9,230 nt of DNA from an uncultured Caulobacterales bacterium. GTDB taxonomy: Bacteria > Pseudomonadota > Alphaproteobacteria > Caulobacterales > Caulobacteraceae. The stretch covers positions 1 through 9,230 of the forward strand of contig CAIUZX010000532.1 of NCBI GenBank assembly GCA_903903715.1, given 5' to 3'. Shown here piece after piece: positions 5,803 through 9,230 of the stretch (within the stretch, counting starts at the first letter, position 1; the number at the start of each line of letters is the position of its first letter). The notes beneath the pieces are model-generated. The model had not been told where the DNA came from. It was given only the letters and a program-made list of their open reading frames with translations, and did no database searches. The translations under genes and the position numbers were made by a program.

Positions 5803-7950
5803 ATGTTGAAACACCTTTTGGCGGGCGCAAGCGCCTTAGTTCTGGTCGCCATGGCGCCCGCGCACGCCGCGACGTCCGCCGCGGTTAATCCTCTGACCGC
5901 GCCGTGGACCGGCCCCTACGGCGGCCTGCCGCCCTTCGACAAGGTGAAGGTCTCCGACTTCCCGTCCGCCCTCGACGCCGCCATCGCCGAAGCCCGCACT
6001 GAAACCGAAGCGATCGCCAACAACCCGGCGCCGGCGACGTTCGAGAACACCATTGTGGCGATGGAGCGGACGGGCGAGACGCTGAACCGCGTCATGTCGA
6101 TCTACGGCGTCTTTTCCGGCAATCTGAACACGCCGGATTTCCAGAAGGTCGACCAGGAATATTCTCCGAAGATCAGCGTCTTCGCCGACTACGTCGCCCA
6201 CAACGCCAAGCTCTTCCAGCGGGTCGCGGCGGTGCACGACGGCGCCGAAATGGCGAAGCTGACGCCGGAGCAGAAGCGCCTGGTCGAGATCGACTACATC
6301 AACTTCGTCCAGAACGGCGCCAAGCTCTCGGAGGCGGACAAGGCCCAGGCCGGCAAGATCAACGAACGGCTGGCCACCCTCTACACAACCTTTTCCCAGA
6401 ACGAACTCTATGACGAAGAGCATGACGTGCTGATCGTCGACCAGGCCGCCGATCTCAAGGGCCTGACGGAGGCGCAGATCGCGGCCGCCGCCAGCGAGGC
6501 GGAACGCCGGGGGAGCAAGGGCAAGTGGGCCTTCGCCAACACCCGCTCGGCCATCGAGCCCTTGCTGACCTATGCCGACAGCCGGTCATTGCGGGAAAAG
6601 GCGTTCCGCATGTGGACCACCCGCGGGGACCACCCGGGCGCCCACGACAACAACCCCGTCGTCACCGAGATCCTGAAGCTGCGCGCCGAACGGTCGAAGC
6701 TTTACGGCTATCCGACCTATGCGCACTGGCACCTCGCCAACACCATGGCCAAGGATCCGAAGAACGCCATGGACCTCCTGACCAAGGCGATCACCCCCGC
6801 CATCGCCCAGGTGAAGGTGGACGTGGCGGCGATGCAGAAGCTGGTCGACGCCGAGCACGGCGGCTACAAGCTCGCCGCCTGGGACTACCGCTACTACGCC
6901 GAGAAGCTGCGCAAGGCGCAGTACGACCTCGATCTCAACCAGCTCAAGCCCTACCTCGAGCTGAACCACGTCCGCGAGGCCATGTTCTTCGCGGCGGGCA
7001 AGCTGCACGGCTTCACCTTCAAGAAGATCGAGGGCGTGGCGGTCTTCCATCCCGACATGTCGGTCTATGAGGTTCGCAACCGCGACAATAAAGTGATCGG
7101 CGTCTGGTACTTCGACCCCTTCGCCCGGGCGGGCAAGAATTCCGGCGCCTGGATGAACGCCTATCGCGAACAGCAGAAGCTGACCGGGCCGGTGATCACC
7201 ATCGTCTCCAACAACTCGAACTTCATCAAGTCCGAGGCGGGCAAGCCCGTGCTGCTCTCCTGGGACGACGCCAAGACCATGTTCCACGAGTTCGGCCACG
7301 CCCTGCATGGCCTGTCGTCGGACGTGACCTATCCGGGACTCTCCGGCACCAATACGGCGCGGGATTTCGTGGAGTTCCCGTCACAGTTCAATGAGAACTA
7401 CTTCTCGACCCCGGAGGTGCTGAAGTTCCTGGTCGACAAGGACGGTAATCCGATCCCGAAGGCCCTGATCGACAAGATCAACAAGGCGTCCACCTTTAAC
7501 CAGGCCTTCTCGGTCGTGGAGGCGGAAGCCTCCGCCATCGTCGACATGAAGCTGCACCTCGCAGGCGACGCCACCATCGACCCCAAGGCCTTCGAGAAGC
7601 AGACGCTGGCCGAGATCGGCATGCCGGACGAGATCATCATGCGTCACCGCATCCCGGCCTTCGGCCACATCTTCTCCGGCGAGGGCTATGCGGCGGGCTA
7701 CTACGGCTATCTGTGGGCCGAAGTGCTGCAGCATGACGCGTTTGAAGCCTTCCAGGAGGCGGGGGACCCGTACGATCCTGCGACCTCCAAGCGCTTCCAC
7801 GACACGATCCTGTCGATCGGGAACACCGTCGATCCGGCGGTCGCCTTCCGCAATTTCCGCGGTCGCGACGCGTCCCCGGATGCGCTGCTCCGGTCCAAGG
7901 GCTTCCTGCCGGCGAAGTCCTTCCCGACCAAGCCTGCGGACAAGAAGTAA
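5803..7950 (+). CDS. dcp: Exported M3 family metallopeptidase, peptidyl-dipeptidase Dcp type
   Basis: Dcp enzymes are zinc peptidases that release dipeptides from the C-terminus of short peptides. The 715-residue product has the normal family length plus a signal peptide (MLKHLLAGASALVLVAMAPA, probable cleavage after Ala22 in AHA-A). There is no lipobox cysteine, so a soluble periplasmic enzyme is expected. The zinc site is intact: HEFGH at 495-499 (His495, Glu496, His499) and the third ligand Glu524 in DFVEFPSQ, 25 residues after the second His as in E. coli Dcp. The stretch between, HALHGLSSDVTYPGLSGTNT, is Dcp-like rather than oligopeptidase A-like. The C-terminal HIFSGEGYAAGYYGYLWAEV supplies the substrate-binding Tyr and His residues. 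ATG at 5803 is preferred because it begins the signal peptide, although its ribosome binding site is weak. It is transcribed alone, divergent from ctpA, and ends 11 bases from a convergent gene. Confidence 0.95.
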   Translation: MLKHLLAGASALVLVAMAPAHAATSAAVNPLTAPWTGPYGGLPPFDKVKVSDFPSALDAAIAEARTETEAIANNPAPATFENTIVAMERTGETLNRVMSIYGVFSGNLNTPDFQKVDQEYSPKISVFADYVAHNAKLFQRVAAVHDGAEMAKLTPEQKRLVEIDYINFVQNGAKLSEADKAQAGKINERLATLYTTFSQNELYDEEHDVLIVDQAADLKGLTEAQIAAAASEAERRGSKGKWAFANTRSAIEPLLTYADSRSLREKAFRMWTTRGDHPGAHDNNPVVTEILKLRAERSKLYGYPTYAHWHLANTMAKDPKNAMDLLTKAITPAIAQVKVDVAAMQKLVDAEHGGYKLAAWDYRYYAEKLRKAQYDLDLNQLKPYLELNHVREAMFFAAGKLHGFTFKKIEGVAVFHPDMSVYEVRNRDNKVIGVWYFDPFARAGKNSGAWMNAYREQQKLTGPVITIVSNNSNFIKSEAGKPVLLSWDDAKTMFHEFGHALHGLSSDVTYPGLSGTNTARDFVEFPSQFNENYFSTPEVLKFLVDKDGNPIPKALIDKINKASTFNQAFSVVEAEASAIVDMKLHLAGDATIDPKAFEKQTLAEIGMPDEIIMRHRIPAFGHIFSGEGYAAGYYGYLWAEVLQHDAFEAFQEAGDPYDPATSKRFHDTILSIGNTVDPAVAFRNFRGRDASPDALLRSKGFLPAKSFPTKPADKK

Positions 7951-7961
7951 GGCTTAAGCGA

Positions 7962-8342
7962 TCAGCCGCCGCGTCGTTTGACGGCGCGGCGGTAGCTCGC
8001 ATAGGCGGGCTGGTCCACCGCCAGCTTGGCCATGCTGGTGGCCCAGAGGTGCTCTTTCAGGTCCGGCGTATCGAGGGTCAGGGTCCCGGCGGCGATTTGG
8101 TCGGCGAGCTTGCGGTTCAGGGCCAGAAGGTCCCCGTCCGCGCCCAGCAGGGCTTTGAGCCGCGCCTTCTCCTCTGCGTCGAACTTGGGCGCGAGGGCCG
8201 CTTCCCGGGCGGCGAGGTCCACGGCGTTCGCCGCCACCCGCGCCTGGAACATCGTATGGGCGGACTGGTCCGTGGTCACCGTCTCCCGCAGGAAACGGGC
8301 GATGGCGGGCAGGATCTCGGCGGCGGTGGGTTCGTCCTGCAT
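7962..8342 (-). CDS. DUF6285 domain-containing protein
   Basis: A 126-residue, mostly helical, soluble protein without signal peptide. It has the look of the DUF6285 family, small proteins encoded next to ACAD10/11-type phosphotransferases: an N-terminal EILPAIARFLRETV followed by a helix with FQARVAANAV, then the charged middle and C-terminal KEHLWATSMAKLAVDQPAY. Its biochemical role is unknown; a partner or accessory role for the phosphotransferase is an inference from gene order. The frame is open further upstream, but ATG at 8342 is supported by a strong GGAGG and by its place two bases after the stop of the phosphotransferase gene. The C-terminus is basic (VKRRGG) and its codons form half of the shared hairpin. 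Confidence is high for the gene, moderate for the family name. Confidence 0.8.
   Translation of the reverse strand: MQDEPTAAEILPAIARFLRETVTTDQSAHTMFQARVAANAVDLAAREAALAPKFDAEEKARLKALLGADGDLLALNRKLADQIAAGTLTLDTPDLKEHLWATSMAKLAVDQPAYASYRRAVKRRGG
7966..7992. terminator. Strong hairpin shared by the convergent 3' ends of dcp and the DUF6285 gene
   Basis: The sequence forms a 12-pair stem (one G-T pair) with a three-base loop: CCGCCGCGTCGT, TTG, ACGGCGCGGCGG. It starts 16 bases after the dcp stop and lies inside the last codons of the opposite gene. No U-tract follows on either strand, so it is not a textbook terminator, but it could stabilise the dcp mRNA end or act as a bidirectional stop. Confidence 0.45.
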
Positions 8343-8344
8343 GG

Positions 8345-9230
8345 TCAGGCCTCCGACGTGAGGGGGGCGAGGTAGTCGAGGAGGTCGATCTCCACCTCCG
8401 ACGCGCGGCGGCCGATCATGGCCCGCTCCACCGACGGATCGGCGCCGGAGCGGAACACCTCCGCCATGCCCGAGCACATCAAGCCCCATTGCAGGGTCCC
8501 CAGCACCTCCCAGAAGCGCACCCGGACGGCGTCGACGCTCGCGCCCCCCGCCGCCTCATAGGCTGCGAACAGGGCCTCGCGCTGGCCAAAGCCCCCCACA
8601 GGGTTCTCGATCTCGCCAAAGCGCCAGGAGGGAACGCACAGCCAGGCGAGGTCCTCCATCGGATCGCCGAGATGGGCTAGCTCCCAGTCCAGGACGCCGG
8701 CGAGGCCGTTCTCGTCGATCATCAGATTGCCGTGCCGGAAGTCGCCGTGGACCAGAGAGAGCTGCGGCGGATCGGGGGGCAGGTGGTCGGCCAGCCAGCG
8801 CAGGGCCAGCGCATAGACGCCGTTGGGGCGCCCGATCGTGTCGTAGGCGGATTTCAGCTCCCCCACCCTGACCGAGCCGGGGGCCGGGCGCAGCGCCTTG
8901 GGCAGGTGGTCCTTGGCCACGCTGTGGATCAGGGCCAGAGCCTCTCCGCAGTCGCGGGCGAGGACGGCTCTCGCTTTGGAAAATCGTTCGTCCCGCAGGA
9001 TCTTCCGGGGGATCGTCTCCCCTTCGAGACGGTCCATGATGAAGCCCACGCCGCACTGGTCATCAGCGCTCAGCACGTGGAACACGGCGGGCACGCGCGC
9101 GCCCGCAGCGGCGGTGAGCTTTAAGAGTTCGGCTTCGGTCTCGAGCCCAGCGGCCAGCGCCGACACGCGTTCATGCGGCTTGCGGCGCAGGATGAGGGGG
9201 CGGGGACCCGCCCCGGTCTCGTAGGAAAAG
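8345..9230 (-). CDS. Phosphotransferase family protein (APH/ACAD10-11 type), 5' end outside window
   Basis: This is an aminoglycoside-phosphotransferase-fold kinase of the type fused to acyl-CoA dehydrogenase in animal ACAD10 and ACAD11; those kinases are thought to phosphorylate hydroxy-acyl-CoA substrates before dehydration. The frame is open to the right edge (294 residues visible), and the edge residues FSYETGAGPRPLILRRKP match the N-lobe strand with the ATP-contacting lysine or arginine region, so perhaps 30-50 residues are missing. GTG at 9166 is an internal valine. The catalytic loop is LVHGDFRHGNLMID (HGD codons at about 8741-8749) with catalytic Asp and Asn, followed by the metal-binding VLDWELAHLGDPMEDLAWL. 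The product should be cytoplasmic. It is followed two bases later by the DUF6285 gene. The usual third partner, an acyl-CoA dehydrogenase, is not in the window and may lie to the right. It is unlikely to confer aminoglycoside resistance. Confidence 0.92.
   Translation of the reverse strand, partial: FSYETGAGPRPLILRRKPHERVSALAAGLETEAELLKLTAAAGARVPAVFHVLSADDQCGVGFIMDRLEGETIPRKILRDERFSKARAVLARDCGEALALIHSVAKDHLPKALRPAPGSVRVGELKSAYDTIGRPNGVYALALRWLADHLPPDPPQLSLVHGDFRHGNLMIDENGLAGVLDWELAHLGDPMEDLAWLCVPSWRFGEIENPVGGFGQREALFAAYEAAGGASVDAVRVRFWEVLGTLQWGLMCSGMAEVFRSGADPSVERAMIGRRASEVEIDLLDYLAPLTSEA
8350..8354 (-). promoter_or_regulatory. Ribosome binding site of the DUF6285 gene
   Basis: GGAGG on the minus strand ends seven bases before ATG at 8342. 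It lies inside the last codons of the phosphotransferase gene, so translation of the two is closely linked, and it excludes the longer upstream frame as the true start. Confidence 0.8.

Noticed and set aside
9197..9214. GGGGCGGG-GA-CCCGCCCC inverted repeat near the right edge
   Set aside because: It lies in phosphotransferase codons for Gly-Ala-Gly-Pro-Arg-Pro, where GC-rich codons give such palindromes by chance.
8345..9230. Antibiotic resistance by aminoglycoside phosphotransferase
   Set aside because: The motifs and the DUF6285 neighbour fit the ACAD10/11-type metabolic kinases, not resistance enzymes.

Overview
This window is high-GC bacterial DNA. It carries only chromosomal housekeeping genes whose sequences look alphaproteobacterial, most likely Caulobacterales (Caulobacter, Phenylobacterium or Brevundimonas type). 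The grounds are the F1 ATP synthase tail with an unusually short epsilon subunit, the alphaproteobacterial gene order ctpA, divergent polysaccharide deacetylase, rppH, and the very dense packing with 4-base ATGA overlaps. The genus is an inference; there is no rRNA or other decisive marker. I see no insertion sequence, phage gene, CRISPR array, tRNA or toxin-antitoxin pair.

Layout. At 1-1517 (+) lies the end of the ATP synthase operon: the C-terminal half of atpD, a small exported protein with four cysteines, and a short atpC, joined by overlapping stop/start codons. At 1527-5617 (-) four genes read leftward in the order ctpA, deacetylase-like membrane protein, rppH, alpha/beta hydrolase. A hairpin pair and a promoter-like sequence at about 4045-4131 probably separate ctpA from the three genes after it. 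The 185 bases at 5618-5802 are a divergent control region with a GC-rich inverted repeat. At 5803-7950 (+) is a signal-peptide-bearing Dcp-type M3 metallopeptidase. At 7962-9230 (-) a phosphotransferase (APH/ACAD10-11 type) and a DUF6285 protein form a two-gene unit that enters from the right edge.

How the genes fit together. The left block makes ATP. The central block combines envelope maintenance (the periplasmic protease CtpA and a membrane-anchored deacetylase-like protein) with mRNA 5'-end processing (RppH) and an esterase-like enzyme. The exported peptidase probably degrades peptides in the periplasm. The right pair belongs to the acyl-CoA dehydrogenase-linked phosphotransferase modules, which probably act on hydroxy-acyl substrates; the dehydrogenase itself is not in the window.

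I find no convincing new multi-gene system. The points most worth checking are the exported four-cysteine protein between atpD and atpC, the epsilon subunit that lacks its inhibitory helical domain, and the deacetylase-family protein whose usual catalytic positions look substituted.
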